From Owenia fusiformis (lineage: Eukaryota > Annelida > Polychaeta > Sabellida > Oweniidae), in the NCBI GenBank assembly GCA_903813345.2, contig CAIIXF020000011.1:11816842-11880841 (forward strand): a stretch of DNA of 64,000 nt. Reading direction: 5' to 3'. Numbering within the stretch: the first letter of the stretch is position 1; each line of letters opens with the position of its first letter. The position numbers and the translations under genes are program-made. Below the pieces are notes generated by a model. That model worked only from the letters and a program-made list of their open reading frames with translations, was not told the origin of the DNA and searched no databases. This document shows, one piece after another, positions 12,901 to 28,300 of this stretch.

Positions 12901-15900
12901 CTCTTGCAATGTTCATCGCGAGGCTCAGAAAAGTCTGCCAACATTACGACGTATGACCAAGTCTAAACTGACAGTCGAGCAGGTCAGGATTGTAGGAGAG
13001 ATACTAGACAGACTCATTGAGTATGTACAAAATAAGAAATTCATATAGCTTTATGTGTTTATGTATTTCAAGTTTTATATACAATTTACATATGATTCAT
13101 GAAATTATGCTTTTTCATTATTCATGACAGTACCTACGCTTACATTTTAGTAATTTTACCATTTTGGCTGCATTGGAATGACTGAATTGAAATTCTTTTT
13201 TTCAGTAATTTTTGATGAATTCTGAAAAATAATTAAATGGAAAAAAATGTCTCATTGTAGTGTATTGGTGGAATTTAGAAATGAGCAACATTTGCAAAAC
13301 ATGATTATGACAAAAAAGTGACTTTACATTCCAGGTTTTGCCATTTGCCCAAAGACCCTGAGGAACGTCACCCTATGAACCAGAATGTATTGATCAACCA
13401 TGGTGTACTACAAGTCGTCTTTGAGATACTCTCCCAGGAGATGGACTCTAAACTATTGGTATGTACTCTGAAATGTAGATTTCACATCATATTTAGCTAT
13501 TACATTGACCTTGTTTTTGACCTTGACAAGCATTCCCCTTGTGTTCATAGGTTCTTCATTCATATTCCAAAATATTGAAGTTTGGCAACATTGTCTATCA
13601 GCATCCTTGACTTGATGAGGTCATACAAAGGTTTCTATGTCTCCACCCTTTTTTTGGCTAGTTTTCGGCGATCGATGTCTGTCGGTGTTTGGTATCTGTA
13701 ACAAATGGCAGGTGGTGCTTGTTGATACCTTATTTATCAAGTAAAGGACACACAACAATGAGGGTCATTTATACTGTTTAAATAACCCTGATAAATAATC
13801 ATTAAGTATAAGAAAAATCATATTCTTTGATATATAGGAACAGTACAGAGGTATCCGAGACATCATGAAGAAATGTTTGATGCTACTCAAGGCCATTGCT
13901 AAGGGCAACGATGCAGTTCAGATGCAGATCTTTGAGAGGCTGGACACTCTGCTAGGACTACAAGGAATAGAGTCAGCACTGGCTATTGCTCTAAAAGAGG
14001 TATAGTACATACTGTACAATCATTGCAACCATGGTATAACAACATCAACATATATATAAGAGGTGGAACGCCTATTAAATGAACCTCTATAAGTGGAACA
14101 CCTCCCAAAGTGGAACACTTTTTAGAGGTACCAAATGTTTTCCACTTACTAGAAGGTTTTACTGCAGCTCCATTTTTACATGTTTTATGGATACATGAAT
14201 AAAGGGATTCAATACAATTTAGTTTGTACTCTCTTGTTTTAGGCATTCAAGGGCAACCAGTCAACCTGTATGAAAATCAGTGCTAACCAAGTGGAGAGGA
14301 TGGTATGCAAAGTGGCAGAGCATAAAGAGAGAGCCCCTGAGTTCTTGGACCTGATCTGTGGCATAGTCAAGGTTGAAGGCCTCGACCTGACCCTGAAGAG
14401 AAACCAGGGCTATACTATGAAATATGTTATGCAGTATTATACCAAGGTTGCCTATGTGCTGGACCAACCAAGAGCATTCAGGTAATATCACCTTTGGAGC
14501 AGGAGTTGTTTGTGTGAAACGGTATGTTAATGTGAGAAATTGAATCATTTTGTTCTTTATGTAACGACCCGCCGTAGGCAGGCGTAAGGGATTGGATAAT
14601 TTAAAGTGTGTCGGAAAAAGTTAATTGTCGGGAAATGAATTTAGGAAGTAATGAAGGGAGTTTGACTCAAATATGATGGAATGAAACAACAAAATAAATA
14701 AGTCAGGTTATATAAATCAAAGTCTTTAATGCATACTAAAACTATTCAATACAAAGATGTGTTCACAAACTTACATTTAAAATCAAACAATATCGGTCGT
14801 TATATATTTATCAACTAGAACCGTCCGATGCAGTGTGAGAATATACAAGTAATACAAACAATGAGACAATGCAATATGAACAATCAATGGACACAGTAAC
14901 AAAATACTCAATCAGGAAACGCCTTATCCAGAAAATAGATATGATATAATTTGGAAGTTTAAATCTAAAGTAAACGAAATAGATTAAAAAGTGTTTGAAA
15001 GAATAATTGGAATAAGCTGATAATGTCCCTAATGACTCACCCAAACTTCACTGTTCTCCATGACCAGGTTATAAAATATCCAATATAATTACAAAATGCT
15101 TGATCCTATCCTTAAGGCTGAGAAAGACCGAACGCGAGAACTGGGCACAAAACGACTGATGTTTCTGAGGGAAGGGGCACTTATATACTCCCCAGAGACA
15201 AAGCAAAAGGCAGGGATTATCCCAAAAACAGAAATATCAGTCTTGCCCATTGGTCAATGACACGTGGCTATCCTGTCAAATATTATTTAAAACCTAAAGA
15301 CTGACGGTGGTGTCCATAACTATAGACCAGAACAAATTAAACATAAATGATTGGATGTACAATAAAAATATAAGTGTGCCACTGACTAAAAGCCACCGGC
15401 CACTGTTAGAATAAGAACTGGAACTAAATACACAATGGTGATTGGTTGGCAATGGTACAATACTGTTAAAATATGAATGGGAGATAGAAGACCTGAAAAT
15501 ATTACATATAAGGACCCAAGTCTGTCACACTTTTATAAGCCACTCATTTTTAAGGTTTGTGTCATGAACCTTTATTTCTCTGAACTCATGCTATGGAAAT
15601 TCTCTGTATGTTTACTTCATGTGTTTTAGGGAGAGGATATTAACAGGTCAGATGCCAGACCATGTGGAATACTTGACTAACTTGATAGACCTTTTCTCTA
15701 TATGTGCTGAGGTAAGAAGTCTATTTATTTTACAGTACATGTGTAACTCAATAGACAGAACACATTTTTTAATCATATCAGAATTGAACAAAACTTGGTG
15801 TGAATTCAAGGTCAATCTATAATATTTACCTTAATATAATTTGCTACAGGTTCGGATAATCAACATTTTATTATAATTGAAGGACCGATAGGTCTTATAT

Positions 15901-18900
15901 CTAGCCAGTGTGTTACCCCAGTCACCTTGTAACATAAGCTTGGCAAAAGAGAAATGACTAATGCTTGATCTTATTTTATATCTCCATTCACAATACAGGG
16001 AGAGAATAGGTACATAGAGTCAATGTGTCAGACTGTCATGTCTATAGAGGAGATTACATGGACATTGAACCACCCAGACATAGACCGCAACCTAAAGAGG
16101 CCCTACTTGCGCTTTCTACTCTATGTCTACATGCGTACAGCTGGGACCATAATAGAGAGTGGGGCAGGGGACCTTCCACATGACAAGTGAGCCACTGTTA
16201 TTGTATCTAACATTTTTATTATTCATTTATTTTGTTTAATTAACAGTGAAAGCACTTCCATGCAAAATTCTGCAATATATTAGTATATTATATGATTATA
16301 GTCTCCATATTTTTGTGGACTGTGTTTGGCATTCAGTGGTTGGTGTTCAGCAGTTGGCATCAGTAGCAAATAGCAGATGGTGACATTTTGCGTGATAATG
16401 CCTTGTCTTATGATTGATCTTGGCATCCATGTAACCTAGGCATCAATGTAACTGTTTATTTTTACACATTCCTTCACACATTATTCAGTACCATTCTGAA
16501 ATATCATTGTTTCTATCATATATCATTTTTAAAATTCATTCATTTGCGTATGCAGCAACATCTGGCAGTACATAGCAACCCTTATATATGAATTCAATGA
16601 GGTAACAGAGTATATTAGTGAAACCCCAGCTGAAGTTGTGACTGAGCAACTGAAGAAGCCACCATTGAAGAGTGGAGTAGCTGAAGTGGACAACAGAGAA
16701 CAGGAGATGTGCCACACCATGCACTACCTCATAGATGCAGTCATACCATTCTTACAGGTGAAATTGACAACATACAAATTGCCACAGGCTTCTATTCTCC
16801 ACATTCTTGTAAAAGGCCTGAATTTTTATGGATTTATAGAATGACAAAATGGTAATTGCCACTGGTATTTTCTGTCTAAAATTCAACAAAGCTCTTTGTG
16901 AATACCAATACTTATACTCTGACCAAATCTTGCATATTATAACCCATTGTATCATCCATAAATAACATATAGTCCTTTCATTACAGACATTCTATGGCAG
17001 CTTCTACAGCCCAGATAAAGAGGTCTACCCCAAAGAGATTGAACTATCAGAGGCCCTGTCCAAGGCACTAGGGGTATGTGCAGCAACTAAATTCTTTATT
17101 TCAGGTTCTTATATCAAAGTCACTTTACCATCCCATACTTTAAGAAATGATATTTTAAATGGCATACTTGCATCCTCTATTCATGAAATGGACAACAAGG
17201 TAAAGGTGAACTTAATTTCACAATTAAGAAGCATGATCTGCCCTCATTAATGGAAGTAATGAATGAAAGTATACATGTACTATGATATTTTATATGTTTT
17301 ACTTATATATGTGATGCAATATCTCTCATCTCATCCAAAGGAATTGTTCTTTTACATGTACAGTGCACATATTTTCCCTTGTACATGTATCACCTGTTGT
17401 GTATTGTCTCCTTTTTTTCAGTCTGCCTGTGATGCAATGTCTCCTTTCTCAACCAACACAAACTACTTGAAGACCATGGTAGTAGGCATCAATGCATTTG
17501 CAACAGTATGCAAAGTACAGATCAGTGTAAGTGATGTACAGATCATTTGTAAGTGAAGTTCAGATCAGTATAAGTGAAGTACAGATCATTTGAGTGAAGT
17601 ACAGATCATTGCGAGTGGAATACAGATGAGTGTACGTGAAGTACAGATCAGTGTAAGTGAAGTACAGATCATTTTGAGTGGAGTACAGATCATTTGTAAG
17701 TGAAGTACAGATCAGTATAAGTGAAGTACAGATCATTTTGAGTGAAGTACAGATCATTGTGAGTGGAATACAGATCAGTGTACATGAAGTACAGATCAGT
17801 GTAAGTGAAGTACAGGTCATTGTGAGTGAAGTACAGATCATTCGTAAGTGAACTACAGATCATTGTGAGTGAAGTACAGATCATTTGTAAATGAAGTACA
17901 GATCATATGTAAGTGGAGTTCACATCATTGTGAGTGAACTGCAGACTGACATGAGCAAGGTTAATGAAAGGCATGATTAATTTTGAATTCTTAATAATTT
18001 TATACATTTAAAGTACCTTGATCAATCTTAGATTATATTTATTTTCTTTTGAAACTTTAGTTGTGTTAATATTCATTTAAATGAATGTGTTTTTCAGATT
18101 GTAGAACGAGTTGTTGATAATCTACGGTCAGCCACCAGGATAAAAGCCAAGCAAACATCATCCAATCAGGTAGATAGCTTTATTTGACTGTAACTTAAAA
18201 TATGTGTATAATATATATGTATATGTACCAATACATAGTTTTATATAACAATCACATCACTTGGATGCGACACCTCTCACTAATACAGTATACCTTAAGG
18301 TAGGCAGCTGGAGGAAATTTAGTTTAAGTTAATTTATGCACATTTAACCCATGTTTTCTACCCCACATTTTTGGCTTATATATATACATATTTTCGAGAG
18401 ATTTAGACAAACCTTACCTTGTGAGTTCTTCAAAAATAGAAATGGATAAAATGACCAGCTGTACACCTTAATATAGCAAAGTTAAAATATTTACAAAGTT
18501 CGGATTTCAAAATATTTAAAATTGTTTGCTGATACAATACATATTGACAATTAATGATTTTTGGGGTGTTGTCATCAACAATAAAACTGTTACATTTTAC
18601 AAATGGTTAATTTTTGGCAATCACTTTGCATAATTATGATTTGTATCTCTGCTTGCTTTTACAAAAAGAAAAAAGAAAGGCTATTACCCCCCCCCCCTCA
18701 CTTTGCTTTGTTATGTTTATTGCCTGATGTATACCTGAGCAGTTCTTTTGTACAGAATGACATTGCATAAAGTCTGATTAAAGTTGGGATTTTCCATCTT
18801 CCATTATTGGAAATTTTCCATGGAATTTTCCCATGCATCAAATCTGATAGTTACTATTGATCCTATCCTGTATCGTAAATGCATTTTGAAACCTATCAGC

Positions 18901-21900
18901 ATGACTGTTAAATGATGATATTAAATTAATAAGTTCTACATAATTCTATTTTTTTAATACAGCATTTGTTCGTTCTTGGTCATCTTCAATTTAGGCTGAA
19001 AATAAATACTTGTCTTATATACAAAATGTTGATTCTTTAACTCAATTTGATTCAGTTGTCTTTGTTATGGATGTGTTCACAAGGACTGATTCGTTAAGTG
19101 CATCTGAAATATTGCAATCGTGCTTTCATTTTTAAGTTTTTGAAATATTTGATCATCTGTCTTAATAACTTCTCCATTCTGTTGAAAATACCTGAACTTG
19201 AAAGCCCAAATGAAATCTTTTGTTATTTGGATGATGTAAGTTTTTTTGAAAAAAGCCCATGGTTTATATAACAATTTGTAATGTTATTACCAATACATTG
19301 GGGAACACATTTTGCGGTGAGTCAAATGTCCATTAATATCAGTGGATCCTTCTAACAAATACATGCACATGTAGTGGCAAAAACATCATAATGTTTCTTT
19401 ATTAACCCAACATCATTCTCTATTAATATTGTTTTCCAATTATTTTACCATCTTTGATATTTGTCATTTCGTACCCATGTACAGTACATGTAATATATGT
19501 TGATGCCAAATATAATGAAAACATTGTACTATCTGTTGTATTTAACTCATTACTTTACATACACATGAATGGTGAGGTGTGGTGATAAAGTCTTAAAAGT
19601 GTATCTATGAAGAATAGACAAGTTCCTCTAAAGACCCTCAAACAATGCAAACATAAATATTGAATTGAATAAGCCCACCAAGCGTCAAAAATTAAGTTAG
19701 AGTTGCACATGTGTAAATAACTATATATTTCAGTCATTGGATTTGGCGATGCTCTTAGAAGATTTGGAGGTTTGAGACTTGAAAATTAATCGACATCTTT
19801 TTCAAAATGTCCTAATTAAATTATGGAACCACAATAAATGCAAATCCTGATCAGTCTACAGAATAATTAATGACCTTTGAATTATTATCTGAGTTGTAGC
19901 TATGAGAGCCAAATCACTTTCCTTTGCATGATCCCTAAACATACTTTTTATTGTTAATTTTGGAATGTTCCACTATCTCTCAATTTTTCTTTCGGAATAT
20001 TCCCCACATCTCGGAATATTCCCCTCCTCACTATGTATTAACATATGACATGAGCATTCACTGACCTGTTTCTGCACATGTGCGGCTCTGAAGTTTGGGG
20101 CATTGTCGGCACTCATGCAATTAACCAAACAGCAGGAGGTACAGTATTTCACAATTTCACCTCACACTGATCTGACACACTGAGAAAACATTGAGCTGTT
20201 ATTGAGCATCAAAATTTCTGTTGCTATGAAATTTTGCGTTTTCTGTTGCTAAGGAATTGTGATCAAAACAAATTTTCAACTGGAAAAAATTTCAGCAAAA
20301 AAGGAATTTTGATTATATTCAATGTTCCGTCCAATGGAATTTCCCATCAACAACTTTTAGATACTAGATTTTGTTCTTTGTTTTAAATCCACAATTTGAT
20401 GTAAAAATCTTTGTAAAACCAGTGTTTCAGCATCAGGATTACTACTTTATAGGCTATTGATAGAAGTAGTTACCATTAGTAATAAATCCATGAATAACCA
20501 AAATGATATAGAAATATGAAATAGTTAGATGCTTCCAATTACAACGTAAAGCACCTATGATTCTTGTGTAATTAATATGCCACATGCACTATGTGAATTC
20601 ATTTATGAAATCAGCTTATTTTAATTTAGATGTTGTACTGAAATTAAGAGAAATGTGATGAATGTACAAGTTGTAATTGCACTAAAACCTCTATTGCACA
20701 AAGAACAATTTTGAATATTTTGTAGTCTTGTGGCACTAAACTTATGGATTAGAATTTTTGAGTGAAATAAACCCGCTGTTAAAGAAAAAATTGTTTTAAA
20801 ATAATTTTTCTTTGCAGAGGAGCATGGGTTTAACTTTAAAAAGCATATACCTTAAATATTAGATATATATTTGAATAGACAGAAGAGCATTATACAGTGC
20901 ACAATTTTGATTAAAGGTCCAAATGAGGCTGTGTTTCTTTAATTATGTCACCACCACTAGTGATGACATATTGTTATGGTCTACACCTTTTTTGTTGATG
21001 GTTGTTACGGCATTCTCTGTCTGTAACAAATGGCAGGTGGTGACATTTGCATGTTAATGCCTTTTTTATATGTTATATGTGTCTAAAAAGATTGAAGTGA
21101 ATAAAAGATTAAACTGATATTTAATTTTATATTAGAGAAACATTGCCATTGTTCATATTTAAAGCACACTGCCTTGTATTAATGCTATGTTAGAGTATAT
21201 ATTTGTAAAGGATTGCAAAATGACTTTACATTACATGTAGATCAGTCTTTTGTATTTTGCTAACTACAGAAATGTTGCTTTTACTGTTGTTATTGATAAT
21301 CCCATCATTTAAAGCATAATAGATGACAGTGTAAAGCTAATGCATGTTACTATACTACCCCATGGCCATGTAGCTAGTAAATGCTGAGAAAATAGAGCAG
21401 GAATTATGATAAGTTTAAGAAAGGATAAACTGATACATGTACAGTTATCAGAGAAATTCCTTCTCTTTGATGTTCTCATCTCGTTTTTGCTCTTTCATAT
21501 TTAAGATAAGGTGTAGTGATACACTTGGATTGATCATGATTATGAACTGTAAAAAGATTTTCTTAACTGTCAAACTTGTCCATAGTTAAGGAAAAAATAA
21601 TTATCATATCTTATGTGATCATGTTTGGTAATAATGGGTTTAAACATGCACACAAAAATGCTACTCAGTCTAGAGTACAGCGAGAGAATTAAAAACATTA
21701 TTTAGATTCAGATTGATCACATTATTTATTGTTATTGAACAATGCACTATAGTGTTGTATAGTGTTATATTTAGGCTGAAACATAAGTTGTTATTATTAT
21801 CACAAACCAGCAAAGGAAAAACATGCAAATACAGTATGTAATGTATTGTTTATAAACAAGACACATCAAAAAGAAAACTTATGGTTGATTGACTGTTTTT

Positions 21901-24900
21901 TACAGGGAAACATGGCCTATTATGCAGAAGAATTGGAACTGAACGCCAAATTCCGAACATTCTCTGGGAACTGTAGTACCTTATTTGGAGGTCACAACAC
22001 AGTGGCAGCGCAACTCAAAATTAAATCAAAACGAGGTGAGATTATTTTTAAATAAGATTGGTAAAAGCCAAGCCATGAAAGCTGGAAAGGAGTCTAAATT
22101 TTATTCTTGTTTCAATATGTCTGTGTCCCTATCCTTAGTTTATTCACTTACAGATTTGAACCTTTAAATTCTTGTTGTAACTTACATACTCCAGCGTATT
22201 CCTTGAATTTTGTCTACCTTTTCTGGGTCTGAAATTGTACTACTATTTTTCAATAATTAAAACATTTACCAATGTAAACTAAAGTTTGTAATCCCTTGGT
22301 GGTTTGAAACTTATTATCAATCAATAACATATATTCTAACAATATAAAAACTAACTTTTTGGGGTTTTACATATTATGAATATTTTACTTTTTACAATTT
22401 TTGAAATAAAAATGAAATTATGAATCATAAATCTGAAGTACATGTGTGTCCAATATGCAAATGATCCCATATTTTGAAAGTGTTGAAACGATGATGTGCA
22501 TGAAAAGTTCATTCTATACTCACAATGTCATTGTTGCTCAATGGGAGCCTGCACTGAACCCTAACAGCAGTCAACAACATCAATAATGGTGGATGAGTGT
22601 CATGTCTTATTTCCATTTAAGAAGGATGTAGACCACAAATGAAATCAATTTTTTCCTGTTATCGAGAATCAAGCAAAAGAGCTATTTAAGTACATACATG
22701 TATATTTATCTGCCATTTGTGGTGATGGTAACTGCTGTTATGGTCATTCAGCTTAGGCAAGTGAGTGTATATGTTGTCAATTATTTCATTATATTTACAT
22801 ATTCCTGATAGAATTCCAGAAACGAGGTAACTAAATCACAGGAGTTGTTTTTATTAATCAACTATCATATGTATTATGAATTTACTGTTTGCTGCACAAG
22901 TAGGGAAATTAATGAGTGATTTGATCAAAGTTAACAAATTATTTAATCGTGTAAAGTTCATGATTTCACATAATAATAGACCAATATGAGAAATCGATGG
23001 AGTTGTAGTATAGTTGTTATAGTGTCATGCAAAATTTGTTGAAGTTTCAGTAACACAGCTTGATATAACATTCATGTATATTGAATTGAATATATGATTG
23101 TTTTAAAATTCTTTAAAACATGTTTTAAACTAATCATTGTTCAACAATACACATTACTAAGCATTACTAATTTAGATTCTCAATGAATACATGTGACTAT
23201 ATGAATATTATTTTATCAAAAATGTATTTGAGAAAAAAAGTGGTGAAAGATACTGTATACTGTATTATAATTAGTGTATTTACACTTTCTTGAATAACGC
23301 AAATTGCCTATTGTAAAATTGCAATGTACAAAGTTTCATGTTGTTATTATTCAGTAGAATTTTCCATGTTATTCTCGTATAGCATTGAAAGCTCCCCCAA
23401 ACTTCCCCTTTGCCCATTATTTTGGAAATTATTCTGAATTTCCCCTTTTGTTTTAGAGTACACTGATCTTGGTGGGGATGAAGAGCTCCCTCTAGGGGAA
23501 GAGTTCCAGAGTATGCTCAGATGCTTCATCAAGCCACATGAGAAGAAAGCTTCAAAAAAGTTTGAAATGGCTGAAAAGCTCATCAATCAGTTAGCGTAAG
23601 TTACTTTTTAGTTTTTGCGTCATTATTCCACCATCTGTTGACCATGAGGGATATAGAGAAACTGTCCGTCTGATCATCCATTTGTCTGTCTGTCCATTTA
23701 TTTGTATGACCAGAAGATAACCCAAATACCGGTTGACAGATTAGTTTAAATTTAGTAGGCTGATACCTTATGATCACAGGTAATTTCCAATATGACTTAA
23801 TTCAAAATAGCTACTATGTTTTATAAAAGATATAATCTCTGATATCTCAAATACCAGAAGTTCGATTTTTTTAAACATTCATTGGGTGTGCTTTAAAAGT
23901 TTGGTGTCTTGTAAGGGTATAGGGCCATATGATGTCATGTCATGGGTGTAGATCTTGCCAAAAGGAGACAATACTGTACTACTACCTTGTTATTTGTCTC
24001 ATGAAATATACAAAACAATGAGTGATTTCATAAAATATATTTTAGTTCATATTTGGCCTTGTATGGTTTAGGATTTCTGCTCAGAACAACAAGCTGCCAG
24101 AGAGTCAACGTAGAGACCAGGAAGAACTGGACATTAAATGTCTGCAGTTGTTGCGTGCTATGATACACAATGAGGAGAGGAAGCTGCCTGAAGATTGGGA
24201 AGAAAATCCATCACTTGCCTTCAATAAACGGTAAGTGCTTATTGCATTCATTAACCTCAATAAATGATATGTTGTACTGTAGGTAAGGTTTTATCCACCG
24301 AATGGATAGAGTGGAAATTTTAGTTGAGCATTAATAAATATTCTTGATGCAAAGAAATGAGTAAATTCAATGACCTTTACTACTATTTCATATAAAAAAA
24401 TGTAGGTCACCATTTTTGGAAATTTTCATACATCGGGGGAAAAATTTAAGCCCCCACTTGATAATCTAGGTACATTTCTGGAGTCAACTCTTAGCAAAAC
24501 TAAAAGATGTAGATGCATGGAATGAGTTTTGTGTACATGAATCTGAAAATAGCATGAGACTCCCAAATTTCTGAACATACGGAACTATCTTAGTCAGGAT
24601 ATAGTGGACAAAAGTATTTTTAAGATCACACGTAGTTCGGTTCATGTAACAAATTCTTACAACTTCCAATAACTTAACATATATTGTTTAGAATGACTTC
24701 AAATTTTTGCTGTGAACATACATAAACATGTTCCAACACTTTTCTGCCAATATCTGATGCCATGGCAACAAATGAGTGAACTAATGTAACATTTTTTAAC
24801 CAGTTGCAATAACTTACCTGATTGTGACATTCTGTCATGTTAATGGCATGTTTATATTCTTATAGAAACATTTACATAAGTATAAGACATGTTTATAGTC

Positions 24901-25238
24901 CTTTGACATTCTACCTATTATTTCACAATATTATAATGTTCATGATGTATCAAGAATATTGTACCTGTCATTTTACACATTTTACATTATATAGAGTGAT
25001 TTTATTGATTTTATAACATCTTGATATATGGAACCATGACATGATCATCATTTGACAATACATCTAGGATGGACATTTGGAGAAATGATAGCTGAAAGTC
25101 AAAGTTTTCTGCCTCTTGACCAGGTATTTGATGGGATTAGCCACACTTTTGTGTTGCTGTTTTTAGCTCACATGGTGAGCTTTTGCAATCACTCACTTGT
25201 CCGTCTGTCTGTCCGTCTGTCTGTCCGTCTGTCTGTCC

Positions 25239-25333
<95 letters not shown>

Positions 25334-28300
25334 AACAATAGTGGCACGTTTTAAAACCTCTGTCGATAGGATTCCTGTTTTAAGTTATTTTTGTTCAACA
25401 TCAATACAGAAAACCCCCCTGTGACTCCTGGTTCAAAAGCTCGCCTATTTTCAAAATGGCCCTCACTTTTGTCTCGCGAAATTCACTTTTGGCTCATTTC
25501 CTAGCTTTACAAATAATTTCAGGTGTCCTACATTGTAAAAGTCCATGTCAATGTAAAGATTAGATATATGAAATAATTTTGTTACAAAAAGTCAGCGACA
25601 AATTGTATCCATTTTTTTATTTTCAGCCATTTTAGTTAACATTGATTTGTCTATCTGACTCGCGAAATCCACTTTCTGTCAATAACAGTGGCACGTTTTA
25701 AAACCTCTGTCGATAGGATTCCTGTTTTAAGTTATTTCTGTTCAACATGAATTCAGAAAACTCCCCTATGACTCCTGGTTCAAAAGCTCGCCTATTTTCA
25801 AAATGGCCACCATTTTTGTCTCGCGAAATTCACTTTTGACCCATTTCCTAGCTTTACAAATAATTTCAAGTGTCCTACATTGTAGAAATCCATTGCAAAG
25901 TAAAGAGTAGATGTATGAAATAATTTTGTTACGAAAAATCAGCCAAAAATTATATCCATTTATTTATTTTCAGCCATTTTAGTTAACATTGATTTGTCCA
26001 TCTGTCTCGCAAAATTCACTTTTGGACCATTTACCTTAAACCCTCTGTCGATAGGATTCCCATTTTAAGTTATTTTTGTTCAACATCAATACAAAAAACT
26101 CTCCTATGACTCTTGGTTCAAAAGCTCGGCTATTTTCAAAATGGCCATCACTTTTGTCTCGCGAAATTCACTTTTGACCCATTTCCTAGCTTTACAAATA
26201 ATTTCAGGTGTCCAACATTGTAAAAATCCATGTCAATGTAAAGGGTAGATATATGAAATAATTTTGTTATAAAAAATCAGCGAAAAATTGTATCCATTTT
26301 TTTATTTTCAGCCATTTTAGTTAACATTGATTTGTCTATCTGACTCGCGAAATCCACTTTCTGTGGCACGTTTTAAAACCTCTGTCGATAGGATTCCTGT
26401 TTTAAGTTATTTTTGTTCAACATCAATACAAAAAACTCTCCTATGACTCTTGGTTCAAAAGCTCGGCTATTTTCAAAATGGCCGTCACTTTTGTCTCGCA
26501 AAATTCACTTTTGACCCATTTCCTAGCTTTACAAATAATTTCAGGTGTCCTACATTGTAAAAATACATGTCAATGTAAAGGGTACATATATGAAATAATT
26601 TTGTTACAAAAAATCAGCGAAAAATTGTATCCATTTTTTATTTTCAGCCATTTTAGTTAACATTGATTTGTCTATCTGACTCGCGAAATCCACTTTCTGT
26701 GGCACGTTTTAAAACCTCTGTCGATAGGATTCCTGTTTTAAGTTATTTCTGTTCAACATCAATTCAGAAAACTCCCCTATGACTCCTGGTTCAAAAGCTC
26801 GCCTATTTTCAAAATGGTCGCCATTTTTGTCTCGCGAAATTCACTTTTGACCCATTTCCTAGCTTTACAAATAATTTCAAGTGTCCTACATTGTAAAAAT
26901 CCATATCAATGTAAAGAGTAGATGTGTGAAATAATTTTGTTACGAAAAATCAGCGAAAAATTATATCCATTTATTTATTTTCAGCCATTTTAGTTAACAT
27001 TGATTTGTCCATCTGTCTCGCAAAATCCACTTTTGGACCATTTACCTTAAACCCTCTGTCGATAGGATTCCCATTTTAAGTTAATTTTGTTCAACATCAA
27101 TACAAAAAACTCTCCTATGACTCTTGGTTCAAAAGCTCGCCTATTTTCAAAATGGTTGCCATTCTTGTTTCGCGAAATTCATTTTTGCCCATTTCCTAGC
27201 TTTACAAATAATTTCAGCTGTCCTGCATTGTAAAAAGCCATGTCACTGTAAAAGGTAGTTGTATGAAATAATTTTGTTACAAAAAATCGGCAAAATATTA
27301 TATCCGTTTTTTTTATTTTCAGCCATTTTAGTTAACATTGATTTGTCCATCTGTCTCGCGAAATCCTCTTTTGGACAATTTGCTTAAAACCTCTGTAGAT
27401 AGGATTCCAGTTTCAAGTTATTTTTGTTCAACATCAATACAAAAAACTCCCCTATGACTCCTGGTTCAAACGCTTGCCTGATTTCAAAATGGTCGCCATT
27501 TTTGTCTCGCGAAATTCAATTTTGGCCCATTTCCTAGCTTTACAAATAATTTCAGGTGTCTTGCATTGCAAAAAGCCATGTCACTGTAAAGAGTAGTTGT
27601 ATGAAATAGTTTTGTTACAAATTATTGGCAAAAAATCAGCAAAAAATGTGACCATGTGAGCCCAGTACCCACGGTACTAATTAATTAATCTAGTTGTAAT
27701 ATAATATCAATTTATTTTCAGTCAGTTGATGTTCATCCGCTCAGTGCAATCACTACTTAATGGCAGGGGTGCCCTGATTCAAGTGCTACCCCATCTTGCA
27801 CGGAAGAATGACCGCATCGTCAGAGAAGTCCTCTGCTTTGTCTCAATCATGCTGTTCAATGCTAATGCTGAAGCACAGGTGAGCCAGATTTGGAAACATT
27901 TTATTATATGGCCTTTACATTACATATACATAGTACCTAGTTAGGACATAAGTTAAGGTGTTTTTGTAAACTCTACATCATTTAAACCTCATGGGATGGT
28001 ATTAAGTGAAATAAATTGATTAAAATTGGGAAATTAATGTGAATGATCAGGGAGTATACCTGAGATTTGTTATACACGCTTTTATGAATACAAATATGGT
28101 ATAATGTGTGATTGCTTCTGAAGCTGCTGTGATTCAGTACATCACTAGTGCATTTTACTAATCCAGGATAATGGACACAGGTAAATTGAAGAATGTTGAG
28201 AAAATTTCCTCAAGTTAAGATTGTTGACCAGCTTGTATAGTAATGCACACTAATCTGGTTCTTCGTTTTTAGGTGGAGACTTGCTAATAAACAGTAGCCC

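Noticed and set aside
25052-25424. Open frames with (SVCL)n sequence
   Set aside because: Produced by the GTCT microsatellite; not a gene.
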